Of a stretch of DNA of 21,841 nt, positions 1-9,449 are shown one piece after another (the first letter of the stretch is position 1; every line of letters starts with the position of its first letter). This DNA comes from Saccoglossus kowalevskii. Lineage: Eukaryota > Hemichordata > Enteropneusta > Harrimaniidae. The position numbers and the translations under genes were made by a program. The notes under the pieces were generated by a model, which searched no databases, had not been told where the DNA came from, and saw only the letters and a list, made by a program, of their open reading frames with translations. The stretch spans positions 188,503-210,343 of the forward strand of contig NW_003156245.1 in assembly GCF_000003605.2 (NCBI RefSeq), written 5' to 3'.

Positions 1-1296
1 ACAGTTCGACATCTTACTCGGTACTTACTTGTTTGCGGGTTTATTAAATATTTACGAATGCAAAACAGTATTCGCCTAATGAAATAGATCTACTTATATT
101 TATTACTTTACAAATCAAATACATCGATGTTCACATTGTCAATGTTAGGTTATTATCCGCCTTTAACTGACATAGGTTTTACTATTGGCATTTAGTCATA
201 TAACTAGGGTAAATGTTAGCAGGTATAATGCACACGAACACGCTAGAGGTAATGTACAAATTTCAGTGAAGTTATCCTTCGACCACAACAGTCGTGTATG
301 CTATGACATAGTATTGCATCAAATGAAATATTACACACAAACTTTAATCCGTGGCATATGGTGGCCAAGACAAGAAGGTGCCACAGTTTCACACAAATAG
401 TCGAATGCGAACCGACAAAACTGTAATAGTTTTTCATACTCTTCTGAACAATATATTAAACATGATTGCCCCTACATTTGCAACATATATACATTTTGTT
501 GTTCAAGATTGTCCCACAGTTAATTTCGTGCTGTTTCCCCGACATTAACTGTTTTCACTGCCTTTCCTGACTGCCTTTCCCGAGCAGCTTGCACATATTC
601 CATAAGAAATACATAGTACATGTGACATAGTTCCACACCGAGAATATATAATTTCGTTATTACAGTATGAACCAATGATATTTTTTTCTACAGGTCTGAC
701 TAAATAGCATAAAACTCAACGTTTCCACAGCCCACGTTTTTGGTATCTATCGGTGTCGGTAACTGAACTGTTGTGAAATTGAAAATTTATTAAGTGGAAG
801 CAAAATTCAAAAAAATCATTTCGGATTGAACACTTTGCATTCAATTTATCTTACTTCACCATCATTATTTTCGGTCACTTCTTATAAGTATATTGTTGTG
901 ATGGAAATCACATACACGAATGGCTTCCAGATGCACTTTAGGGGGATGATTAACTTCAAAAGTGTGAATGTTAGTTTTGTTGTAATAAATAAAACAGCAA
1001 CATATTTATGTTTTAGAAAACCTGTTCACCGTTTTCAAAGTTTGAATTTGACACTTTGCCCTAATCTCAGGTTCGCTAACGCATTATATAATAAAATAAA
1101 AAAAATGGTCACCATAAGCCACAGATTAACTGCAATTGAATGAAATTAATTTGCAATAGGAAAACACAGATTATTTGTACAGCGCGACAATACAACAATA
1201 GAACTTGGTCTGTGAAAGAATATATAATCATATTTGAAAGTTACTTTTAAAGTATTGAATGTGTTTCGACTAATGTAAAACCGCAATACCGATTAC
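1..1296. other. AT-rich stretch, no firm gene
   Basis: No convincing gene is visible; the open frames here are short and lack recognisable motifs. One weak possibility is a terminal exon on the minus strand at 587-555. It follows a 'tgcaag' acceptor and reads LLGKGSQERQ then TGA, in the phase (0) needed to follow the exon at 1437-1297. A minus-strand AATAAA lies at 104-99 and could serve as its polyadenylation signal. I give that reading low weight because such short matches arise easily by chance in AT-rich DNA. Confidence 0.3.
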
Positions 1297-1437
1297 CTGT
1301 TCTTTTCGATACCTTCTCTGTGCAGATTTTGACCCCGATACCCGGGAAGTCTTAGGCGCGTGGGACTGAAAAGAAGATTTAATGGATTTCCACCCATTCG
1401 TGAATGGAGTAAACGTCTTCCATATACTGGCCCAAAA
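1297..1437 (-). CDS. Exon A of an unrecognised gene (47 codons, phase 0-0)
   Basis: This is a 47-codon open exon on the minus strand, preceded by a good acceptor (acaactatttcag) and followed by the donor CAG|GTAATCG. It begins FWASIWKTFTPFTNGWKS and ends in a basic stretch (QRRYRKEQ). The main support is a second exon at 2401-2258 with the same phases and splice-site setting and a clearly related protein. The first 23 residues share 13 identities, among them W2, W6-K7, the TP and TNG motifs and SSF, and several differences are conservative (I/V, T/S). I do not recognise the family. The exon would continue into a downstream exon below 1297, possibly the one at 587-555. Gene limits and function are unknown. 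Confidence 0.5.
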
Positions 1438-2257
1438 CTGAAATAGTTGTAAAATGGTATTGTTAATACCAGTCAATAGACATAAAACAGTTACGTTTTC
1501 AGTATGGTGTATATAACAATGTGAGATTTTTCAACCGACATTATGTTCTTGCATTTTAGGTGCATTTGGTTTAGCGTAAGCATAATAATTCAACAAACAA
1601 GACACGAAGAAATAGTTGATACACCAGGAAAGAAATATTTGTCTTATACGTGATTTCAAAAGGTAAACAAATTATATGTTCAGAAAAGATAGATGTAATT
1701 ATGTCCGAAACAAGAATGAGCATCTAGTAATGCTTATAAAATGGTATTTAAATGTATTTTGATAGAGATCAACATAGTGAGCACGAAAGCCGTTAACCAA
1801 GGTACTACCAGGACAACATTACAAGCAATTATACCGATTGCGTTTGTCAAAAATCAAAACAAAACATGGCAGGTTTTTCATAACAAAAAGAGTATTTGAA
1901 TATTAAATTAACAATTCAAAATACATATCAATTTGTTTGTTTGGACATTTTGCAAAAGGTACTGCGTTATCTGGCGAGTATGCTTGTCATGCCAAACTAT
2001 TTATCTAATTAAAGCACTACACAGAAAACAAAACAAGTAAGTACCGATTATGACACTGTAATACTGAAATAGCACCGATTTGACTAAACGTTGACATCAA
2101 CTAAAACAAATTTGTATCTGATTGGCTTATATTGACAGGAACAGAGGAATACGTAGTGTCTTCTCTACTTTCTATTAGCTATCTAATATTTCATTATCGC
2201 ACGTCAGTGCGAAGAATGATTTCTGTTCGTTGATTTAACCCGTATTTTATCGATTAC
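1438..2257. other. Intron-like AT-rich DNA between paired exons
   Basis: This stretch separates the two paralogous minus-strand exons and fits an intron of about 820 bases. It has GT at its minus-strand start (2257-2256) and AG at its end (1439-1438). I see no other feature in it. Confidence 0.35.
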
Positions 2258-2401
2258 CTGTCCCTGTCTTGACCCAGCCCTGTAGTCTTTAACGGCAGAT
2301 TTCACTTGCAAAGTTTCAGTTGAAAGAATGTGAAAAGATGAGATGACGGATTTCAAGCCATTTGTGCAAGGAGTAAGCGACTTCCATACTTGTGTCCAGC
2401 A
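2258..2401 (-). CDS. Exon B of an unrecognised gene (48 codons, phase 0-0)
   Basis: This 48-codon minus-strand exon lies between the acceptor atcatttttag and the donor CAG|GTAATCG. Its donor matches that of the exon at 1437-1297 for at least ten bases. The protein begins CWTQVWKSLTPCTNGLKS and ends YRAGSRQGQ. It aligns along its whole length with exon A: W..[IV]WK[ST], TP.TNG.KS[IV], SSF, then a looser C-terminal half with shared YR and terminal Q. Both exons are open in the same frame relative to their splice sites, which fits tandem exon duplication inside one gene. Because both are phase 0-0, they could be used together or as alternatives. I know of no named domain that this matches, so no function is given. 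Confidence 0.5.
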
Positions 2402-2860
2402 CTAAAAATGATTACCAATTGATAAGAGGTGATAAGATTCGAATGATCATATGCATACTAATGAACCACATAGTGTCGGAACCATACAGTTAGTTGTATT
2501 TGTATTGGTTGTGTTTGATAAATGTTAAACATGTTTATATGTCCGAGAGTGACCACGTATTCTCTTACACTACTAACTTTATTCTTATTCATGAAGTACG
2601 ATTTGAAAAAGTTGTCAGAATTCGTAGGAAGATACATAGTGCTGCCCCCTTGATTTTAACAGGATTGGCGCTCACTGGTATGTCCGATTTTGTTTTTCGG
2701 CAAGAAAGGCTGGTTATAATTTATGAATGGTTACCTATTATGTCGCATTTCTCATGTCTGTTTTGGATTTCATGTAAGCTTTCTGTGGTTTAGATATGAC
2801 ATAACGTGTGTTTATACGTTTGTTAGTCTGTATTGTGTTATTTTCTACTGTTATACTCAC
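2402..2860. other. Intron-like DNA
   Basis: This stretch of about 460 bases lies between candidate minus-strand exons. It has GTGAGT at 2860-2855 and an AG acceptor just above 2401. A 99-codon plus-strand open frame at 2494-2793 shows no motif I recognise, and I read it as chance. Confidence 0.3.
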
Positions 2861-2897
2861 CGCAGTTGCCATTTCGAGTGCCCAAAGTTGAGTTAAC
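2861..2897 (-). CDS. Candidate 37-nt exon (phase 2-0)
   Basis: A short minus-strand exon is suggested by the acceptor tttgtttatag and the strong donor GCG|GTGAGTATA. Read with one carried-over base it encodes LTQLWALEMATA and ends in phase 0, which is the phase needed to run into the exon at 2401-2258. It also joins in frame with the 23-nt candidate at 3072-3050, where the split codon becomes AGG (Arg). The alternative frame starting GTT is also open, so phase alone does not settle it. The product is unknown. Confidence 0.35.
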
Positions 2898-3049
2898 CTA
2901 TAAACAAAAAGAGCTACGTTTTAAGCTTATTTTTATAAAAATAATACATTTTACCAACGGGATCCATGAATGGTATGTTCATCTCTCCTATGATGTACTA
3001 TTGTAATCAACATATAATGCAGGTTGGTTTTATTTTCACATAAACTTAC

Positions 3050-3072
3050 CTAGATGACAATTTGCCAGTCGA
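3050..3072 (-). CDS. Candidate 23-nt microexon (phase 0-2)
   Basis: The donor TCTAG|GTAAGTTTA is close to the eukaryotic consensus, and an AG acceptor (cattcaaatag) sits 23 bases upstream. The frame STGKLSS plus two bases joins the next candidate exon at 2897-2861 without a stop. A microexon this short could be coincidence. The strength of the donor is the main reason for listing it. The true acceptor may lie elsewhere. Confidence 0.25.
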
Positions 3073-3429
3073 CTATTTGAATGAGAAGTTTGAGTGCATT
3101 TTTCGTAATGTAATATAACATTTTTATATTGATAGATAAACAAAATTTCATGAATGCAATCAACAAATTCGTTGGCGCTATGATATTTCAAATTCTATAT
3201 TTGGCAGGCGCGTTCATGGTGATTATTTGTATCGTTAATGCAATACGAACCATCACCGTTTCAACCATTAATGTAAAAATGTAAAAATCAAATGAAAACG
3301 TAGTAACAAATAACAAATAACGTAATAAAAGAAATCGCCTGATATTTATATTTAGGTATTGTTATGTATGTATGTTACATCACTGGTTGCTACTCAGACT
3401 ACTAGTTTCCATCCAAAGAATTGATTGTC

Positions 3430-3800
3430 GCAACCCAGGAATACTCGTGGTATTGTGATGTACATGTACGTTTCCTCCACCATTGGTGCAATCAAGAGGT
3501 ACCCTACTAAAATATTTACTGAAACCCTGTTGTCTACCCCTATTGTTGATTTATAGAACAACGGTCAGGTGTACTTCGGTGGAATTTCTTATCTTTAGTG
3601 TTTTGTTGCAACTATGAACATCAATGTCTACATTTCGTTGTAGACAGTTCAACTCTGCGATACTTCTGTCTACCCCTAGTACAACCCGGGATACTCCTGT
3701 ATATCGTTACTTATATCTGCCTCTAGTTGCACCCCCGAGTTACCTCCGTCTACACTAGGTAAAGACTGATGTAATCACGTTGGTAGTACTATTAAAGCCT
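3430..3800. repeat. Degenerate ~40-bp tandem repeat, left arm
   Basis: Several diverged units run through this segment. Read on the minus strand they share a core like ACAGGAGTATCCCGGG preceded by GGGTAG (for example around 3690-3655, and in weaker form at 3750-3720). Spacing is roughly 35-45 bases. The same core occurs in the opposite orientation at 3975-4330, so the two arms form a loose inverted repeat. The units are too diverged to fix the exact period by eye. Confidence 0.45.
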
Positions 3801-3838
3801 AGTGTTGACTGATACAACAACGGGTTTCTTATGTGTCT

Positions 3839-3892
3839 TTGCGTTTATTGCCATTGCGTTTACTGTGTTGCGTTTACTTTGTTGCGTTTTAC
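3839..3892. repeat. Small tandem array of TTGCGTTTACTGTG
   Basis: Four copies of a 14-15 bp unit start at 3839, 3854, 3868 and 3882. The two central copies differ by a single base (TTGCGTTTACTGTG and TTGCGTTTACTTTG). The array lies between the two arms of the inverted degenerate repeat, roughly at its centre. Confidence 0.7.
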
Positions 3893-3974
3893 ATGTATTA
3901 TGTTAATTAGCTGTACACTATTTATTCTTATATACATTTAAGATCATAATTAGAAACCTTTGGAATATATGGAA

Positions 3975-4330
3975 CTGCAACAGTCAATACGGTTAAACAG
4001 GAGTATTCTGGGGAACCGTCAACATGAAGAGTATACAGCAGTATTTTGTGGAACCAACACCCAACTTTAAAGACAGACATATTTCACAGATTACAACCGT
4101 CAACATCAAGGGTGAACAGAAGTATCCTGTTTTCAACAGTGGGTTGAACATCATGCAATACATAGTGTAGGCTAGACTCGTAGATGAACGACACATCACG
4201 GGAGGTCATTAGTATTAGTATATCGTGGTTACATCAGTCAACAAGAGGGGTAGAGAATCCAGGTACTGCATTAGTCAACACTATGACAGGAAAGGATTAT
4301 TTCGTGTTTGCATCAGTCCTTTCTTGTACA
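3975..4330. repeat. Degenerate ~40-bp tandem repeat, right arm
   Basis: About seven diverged units of roughly 38-42 bases are visible on the plus strand. They share a pattern like CAACAGTCAACAT, then AGGGTGAACAG, then AGTATCCTG. Clear units start near 3976, 4014, 4093 and 4232. The core matches the left arm (3430-3800) read on the opposite strand. Nothing suggests coding function: the minus-strand open frame at 4199-3993 simply reads through the repeats. Confidence 0.5.
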
Positions 4331-5174
4331 ACAGTTGTAGAAAGAGTATCTCAATAATTCAATGCCACGTAACAACAATTATTACATAAACGATCCGTAT
4401 TACACTAAAACTTCGACATTAATAAACACGCATGCCTATATTGGGTCATTCCATGTGTCACAGTTAAAACTACAGATAATAGTTTATAACTGTAATAATC
4501 CGTAGACAATATATTTTTTCATGAAAACCAAAACAAATATTATTAAATTATAATATTCATTATTATTGGTCATGCTATTCGAGGTGACTGACCTGTGATG
4601 TTAGCGTAGGTTTACCGAAATTGAGTTGACATTACAACCAGCATATTTTCCAGCATAAATTTCGTTCTGCCCACCCATTTTTAATTCGGATGAAGTGATA
4701 AACCATGCATCACTCAATATTTTTATTATTAATTAGTTCAATATGATATTTGACAATGCAGCACGCATTTAAAAAATAATACAAAAACACAACATCCTAG
4801 TCAATAATTGACGTTTCGTTTAAACAAATAAAAAGCTAAAGGTATGTATCCAAATAAAAACTAATTATGGCTAAACTACCTCGCTATCCACGTACACCAC
4901 GCCTTTTGCTATATGTGACTACAACGAAAAGGAACTAATTTTACATCATCATCTTTGCAATAACACTGCAACTAAACCAATCGAAAACCCTTTTAATTTA
5001 CTTTCTACGCAAAATATCAATGCATGTGTTTGAAAGAGTATCCATGTTACTAAGTATGTTATTTTCGTCCAAAAAACTGCATCGACAACAGGAGTCTATT
5101 GCGGTCGTGTAATATTACATCCCGGTATACATACAAGTATAACAATTAAACGAGATGGGGGGAACGGAATTTTC
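4331..5174. other. AT-rich stretch, nothing supported
   Basis: I see no gene or clear repeat here. A donor-like site (ACAG|GTCAGTC on the minus strand near 4592) is present, but no open exon fits it. Confidence 0.3.
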
Positions 5175-5306
5175 ATTTGTGGCGGTGGTCGTCGCGCAGC
5201 GCGTTTCAAAATTCCCTGTAAACAAACCATGTATTTTACATGCGTTGTATACGTCGCTGTGAGTCCATATCGAACAAGATGCGGCGCGTCGACCATTGCT
5301 CTTTAA
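5175..5306. mobile_element. Short diverged MITE copy with GC-rich ends
   Basis: The left end carries GCGGTGGTCGTCGCGCAGC at 5182-5200. The right end reads CCATAT...GATGCGGCGCGTCGACC and closes with TTAA at 5303-5306. Both ends align with those of the well-preserved 299-bp MITE at 18844-19142, including the CCATAT motif just inside the right end. The interior is shorter (about 130 bp in total), and the left TTAA is no longer clear. The GC-rich ends stand out in an otherwise AT-rich window. It is non-coding and non-autonomous. Confidence 0.55.
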
Positions 5307-5869
5307 ACATTTTACCACATGTTACATATTATGCTACAGCAACTATTATAGTATCTATTTATTTCCCATTGTACGTATTATATTTTCCCAGCAGGAAGCG
5401 CATTCAATAAATAAAATGGCCGACGTCGGATCATGTTGATATATGGTTGAAAACTAGGACGTGCTCTATCTCACTTACACATTGAATGCTTTTTTTGTTC
5501 ATCGCATTACGGGGAAATTATAGCACAATCTGAATACACCATACTGCAAACACTATTTTCTATATTATACTAAATTCTAATTACCTTATGTTGCATTCGA
5601 AGAAACAGTATCGTGACACAGCTGATATATCAGCGTCGGATTACAAATAATCTCTTAGTGGGAGAAACCATTTGTTCACACATATGCACCATGTCATGTC
5701 GATGTTGTGATGCGTCGCTAGGTATTTTTGAACAATCTGTATGACAATATATAATACATGAAACAATTTTTATGACCATGTATTCGTAAATTCCCTCGTT
5801 AATACAATGTTACATATCGATGCTCGCCGTGCAGTAAGCATTGGTATTTTGCAAAAACAACCAACTCAC

Positions 5870-5926
5870 CTTGTTTACCTCTAACTGGTCTCGCATTGAC
5901 AACGACCGGTCGCGAAGGTCACCATG
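5870..5926 (-). CDS. Candidate 57-nt exon (19 codons, phase 0-0)
   Basis: A minus-strand exon is suggested by the acceptor cttcaatttacag and the consensus-like donor AACAAG|GTGAGTTGG. Only one of the three frames is open. It reads HGDLRDRSLSMRDQLEVNK, which is charged and helix-prone. Phase 0 at both ends fits the candidate exons before (7307-7259) and after it (3072-3050). No homology is recognised. A 57-base open frame between two good splice sites is suggestive but not proof. Confidence 0.3.
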
Positions 5927-7258
5927 CTGTAAATTGAAGCGTAATTACAATTATCATTTCTGATTCCAGGCGAAACCAATAAGTAGCATGCATTGGTGTG
6001 ACGTGTATCTTTGATTACGTGTGTCATATTGATTAATGCTGGGTTTTTCAATGAGTAATTATTATTTCCTGTCGAGACCTCATGAACACATATTACACAC
6101 AATCAAAATTGCTTATGTGCGTTGACGTAGCACATAAATACAGCGCTCGATATACCCATTTGATACACATACTCTTTCTGTTAGTGGCTATGCAAACTAT
6201 GCGTAGCGATAAAAATGCAGTTTTGCCCTTTTCATGCTAACTTTAGTGTTTTATTTTAAATAATATTTGTATGACCCCTAGACTATCTACATAAATCCAA
6301 ACACATAATTTGGAACTTTGTTCTATAACTTTTGCAAATCATCTTGCTTGCTTGAAAAGTTGAAGCATTTATCAACTCATTTGACGTGTAAATGTTAACA
6401 CATCATATATAACTAAATTATAATTATTTAATGCTGAATTTTTACAATGCATTATGTTAATAAGGCGGTGATAATTTCAAACTGAACGTTATATACATAT
6501 TAAATTCAATCTCAGGTAAAAGTGTGACCAATATCTCCCATGTAACAAGTTCATTCATTGAATCAAAAAGATAAATTTGAATGGATGACATGAATATAAA
6601 CACATGAAAAAGTGTGCCATGTGTATTCCAAAATATAAATATTTACTGATGTAAATTAAATTCAACATAGTATCGAAATATTAGCAAGCATGAAAATGAA
6701 ACGCAATTTCAAGCACAAGGCAGTTTTATGACCTATTGTTACCAGTGAGATTAGAATGAAATAGATCCCATCACAATACGAATAGTCCATAAACTAGACA
6801 TTTACAATTTTACTAGCTATAAAGTGTTGTAAACAAGTTGGCTTAATAATACGTTAAATGTATCTTTTCCAACTGTATGTTCTTGTACCCAGTAGTTACA
6901 GTTACAGTTACAAGTTTGATGTTAGTAATGAATGCAAAACATAAAGATGTGTTAGTACCTTAGATGAGTTTGCTTAGAAATTTGTCACCTCATTCGTATT
7001 GTTCAATATTATGTTTTGCTAATTTGAATAATATAGCCTCCACAGTGGCATCACATTCTACCAAATTAGGAGATTTATTCACGTGATTTCGATATTTACG
7101 TATTTTTAGCTCATATTAAAGAAAGTTTAACTTGAAAAATAAAAACAATTGCAGTTACTGATTTGTTACGTTATAACGGATCATATTATATTATTTCCTG
7201 AGCGTAGTAATCTATCCTATATTTTCGTGTTGTAAATAAATATAATATAAGTTCTCAC
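5927..7258. other. AT-rich stretch, intron-like
   Basis: No coding segment is supported. A minor (AGTTAC) repeat of about 3.5 copies lies at 6892-6914. The open frame at 6102-5881 on the minus strand overlaps the better-supported exon at 5926-5870 in another frame and is disregarded. Confidence 0.3.
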
Positions 7259-7307
7259 ATCTAAGCTGCTATCTACAGTTCCTGCGATTTCTTGAAAATC
7301 AGTCAAC
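7259..7307 (-). CDS. Candidate 49-nt exon (phase 2-0)
   Basis: A very good acceptor (aacatttattttcag) precedes an open segment that reads LTDFQEIAGTVDSSLD after one carried-over base, followed by the donor GAT|GTGAGAAC. Of the three frames only this one lacks a stop. Like the candidate exon at 2897-2861 it is phase 2-0 and its first full codons read LT, so these two may also be related. It joins in frame to 5926-5870. The function is unknown, and an upstream partner ending in phase 2 was not found. Confidence 0.3.
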
Positions 7308-7946
7308 CTGAAAATAAATGTTTATCAGAGCACACTTAAACATGAAACATGACATGAAGTGTCGCTATGAGTTTTCTTCGTCTGATAAACACTAATTCAT
7401 TCAGATGAGTTATACGTAAGCATTGAATGATTGGCACATGGTTACAGTGACATTGCATTCCTTGGTACTTTCTTCCAAAGAAACTAGCACATCTTTTTAC
7501 ATCATAATACAGCACTTTGGCCATTTAATCAGACTCTTTGGTGCGGAATGTTTTACACTCTGCTGCAAACTTATTTCCTCATGCTTTTTTTTCAATTGTT
7601 TTTATACTTATACTAAATTGTGTTGAATATCCCCTTGTTGTGATATCGGCTGATATGACAGTCTATCCAGTAATTAAACATGCGTTTTACACACAATAAA
7701 AACAAAAACTTGTAAATGTCATGAAGGATTGAATACAAAATACAGTCTAGACGAAAGAGTGAAAAAAAGTTCGAATTTTTATTATGGCGAATACCATGTA
7801 AATCACAATATCATGAATATTCAGATAATCTACGCATGTGTCCGGTTTGGTAACTTGCATCCAGTGTCGGTCCTGTCAATTGATTATTTTTGTGAAGTAA
7901 GACGCCATTCAAGGAATCAATCTTGTGGCTAGCTACATTTTTAGAG
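7308..7946. other. AT-rich stretch upstream of the LINE
   Basis: Open frames on both strands overlap each other and carry no motif I recognise. The 5' untranslated part of the LINE may begin in this stretch, but I cannot place its end. Confidence 0.3.
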
Positions 7947-8690
7947 ATGTCAGGAACACATGACACAATACTGGAAGATTCAGTCCGTAAAGCAGCCAGA
8001 AATGTTCTAGAAGATTCGAAGTCCAAATGGTGAGTCTGTCATAAATGAGACAATAGAACTGACGTCACCAGTAACTACGTTGTTGGTGCACCGTGCAAGA
8101 AATGTCGAGTTGATTTTACCGACTTTCGACTCGCATGCAGATATTCAAGAGTTGAAGAACGAAAAGGTTAATAAGACTGAAGTCAAGGATCTAAAAGCGT
8201 GACAAAACGACTTGGAAGATTGACTACGTCGTAACAATTTGATATTTTATAAGATTCTCAAAAAGTCGGAAATGGGTGATTGTTCACAGTTTATTCTATA
8301 TTTTATGAAAAACCACCCGGAGTTAAACAGTGACGTAGAAATCGAACGGGCGTATAGAGTTCCAACATATTTTATACCAGGGAGGAAAGCAGCCCCGTCC
8401 AATATGTGTATCATTTCTGCGTTTCCAGCACAAAGAAAATGTTCGAAAAAATGTTGCGTAGTGTTTGGTGGACAAACCATTTCAAGGAAATAATAAATTT
8501 ATTGCCGAAAATTTGTGTGATGCAACACGTAAAAACAACTTGTTCCTATTACGCTGTGACAGTTAAAGCGTGAAAAATCTGGAAGTCGTATTTCAGTATT
8601 GAAATATCATGAAGATGCACGTATTAAAACATTCCAGAGATGACGGAACTAGTTTATTGTGTACTCTACTATGTACGTGTGTTTAACTTG
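7947..8690 (+). pseudogene. LINE ORF1 remnant (L1/Tx1-type nucleic-acid-binding protein)
   Basis: This is the broken first open reading frame of an L1-like retrotransposon, which normally encodes an RNA-binding trimeric chaperone. A start-like ATG at 7947 opens MSGTHDTILEDSVRKAARN, then the frame shifts. From 8032 a second frame continues with a coiled-coil-like stretch (LKNEKVNKTEVKDLKA), two stops, and then the hallmark LRRNNLIFYKI and DVEIERAYRVP of the RRM-type core. The C-terminal part (KMLRSV, CDA-like) is present in other frames. At least two internal stops and two or three frameshifts make it non-functional. It lies upstream of the ORF2 remnant of the same element. Confidence 0.75.
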
Positions 8691-9449
8691 ACATTTTTTT
8701 CTTTTGGAAAAACGTGTTATTTTGTCCAGTAGTGCAAGTGTAATATGGGCACAGAGTACGTGATTTTTATGAACTTTTCTAGCCGCAGTGATTGAATATA
8801 ATGTTTTTGATTTTCGTTAATTATTCACGGTTGCACATAGTGTCTCTTGCAAAAAAAAAAAAACGTTTCTTTTATCATGTTAATTTAGCAAGTTTTTATT
8901 AGGGTGATCATATTTCGGTACATATCCTTCTGTAAATTAGTAGCGAAATTAGTTTATTTTGTTAATTATCAACCGAAGTGATCTGTTTTTGTGTGTTTAG
9001 AAGTAAAAAATAAACTTATTTTCAGTTTAAAAATAAAAAAGTGGAAAAAACCACTACCAATTTGAAATAGTATGGCTACAGATATTAAAATAATATAAAA
9101 TTTACAGAGCATTTAAAATTTTCTCATAAAATATTTTCAAAAGTTTATAATCTTGGTATATTATGGCGTTTTCCTTTTCGTATGAATTATAATTGTATTT
9201 TGAGACAGAGCCGGCATGTGATCATTAGACAAGCATTCGCTTACTATTGTTTTGTTTTTGACGGCATCGCCAAGATTATTTTTCATTCTTATCCTTGTTT
9301 TTTTTAAGTTTTAACGAATATTTGTTGGTAACTTTGGTTTTGATAATGGCGAAATATTGTTTTTGTTGTTTGTTGTTCAGGTCATGGGTTGGGGCATTAT
9401 TATATGCAATAATCATTGTGAAAATAATGTTTGAACTGGCGATACTAGA
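8691..9449 (+). other. AT-rich spacer between LINE ORF1 and ORF2
   Basis: About 760 bases separate the recognisable LINE ORFs, far more than is usual for L1-like elements. The spacer contains a run of 13 A at 8851-8863. It could be a later insertion with its own poly(A) tract, or heavily decayed element sequence. No coding signal was seen. Confidence 0.4.

Noticed and set aside
185-548. Overlapping 60-70 codon frames on both strands
   Set aside because: They carry no motif or splice context and are of a length expected by chance.
4593-4670. Minus-strand donor-like ACAG|GTCAGTC with upstream acceptor
   Set aside because: All three frames between the two sites contain a stop.
5417-5440. Plus-strand ATGGCCGACGTCGG, resembling a start codon with good context
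   Set aside because: A stop follows after seven codons, and no donor or continuing exon was found.
5600-5636. Possible 37-nt minus-strand exon (5622-5586) with donor GTAATTAG, same length and phase as the 2897-2861 candidate
   Set aside because: The donor is weak, no phase-2 partner was found upstream, and the protein similarity to the other candidate is poor.
6892-6914. AGTTAC repeat of about 3.5 copies
   Set aside because: It is too short to carry meaning beyond ordinary low-complexity sequence.
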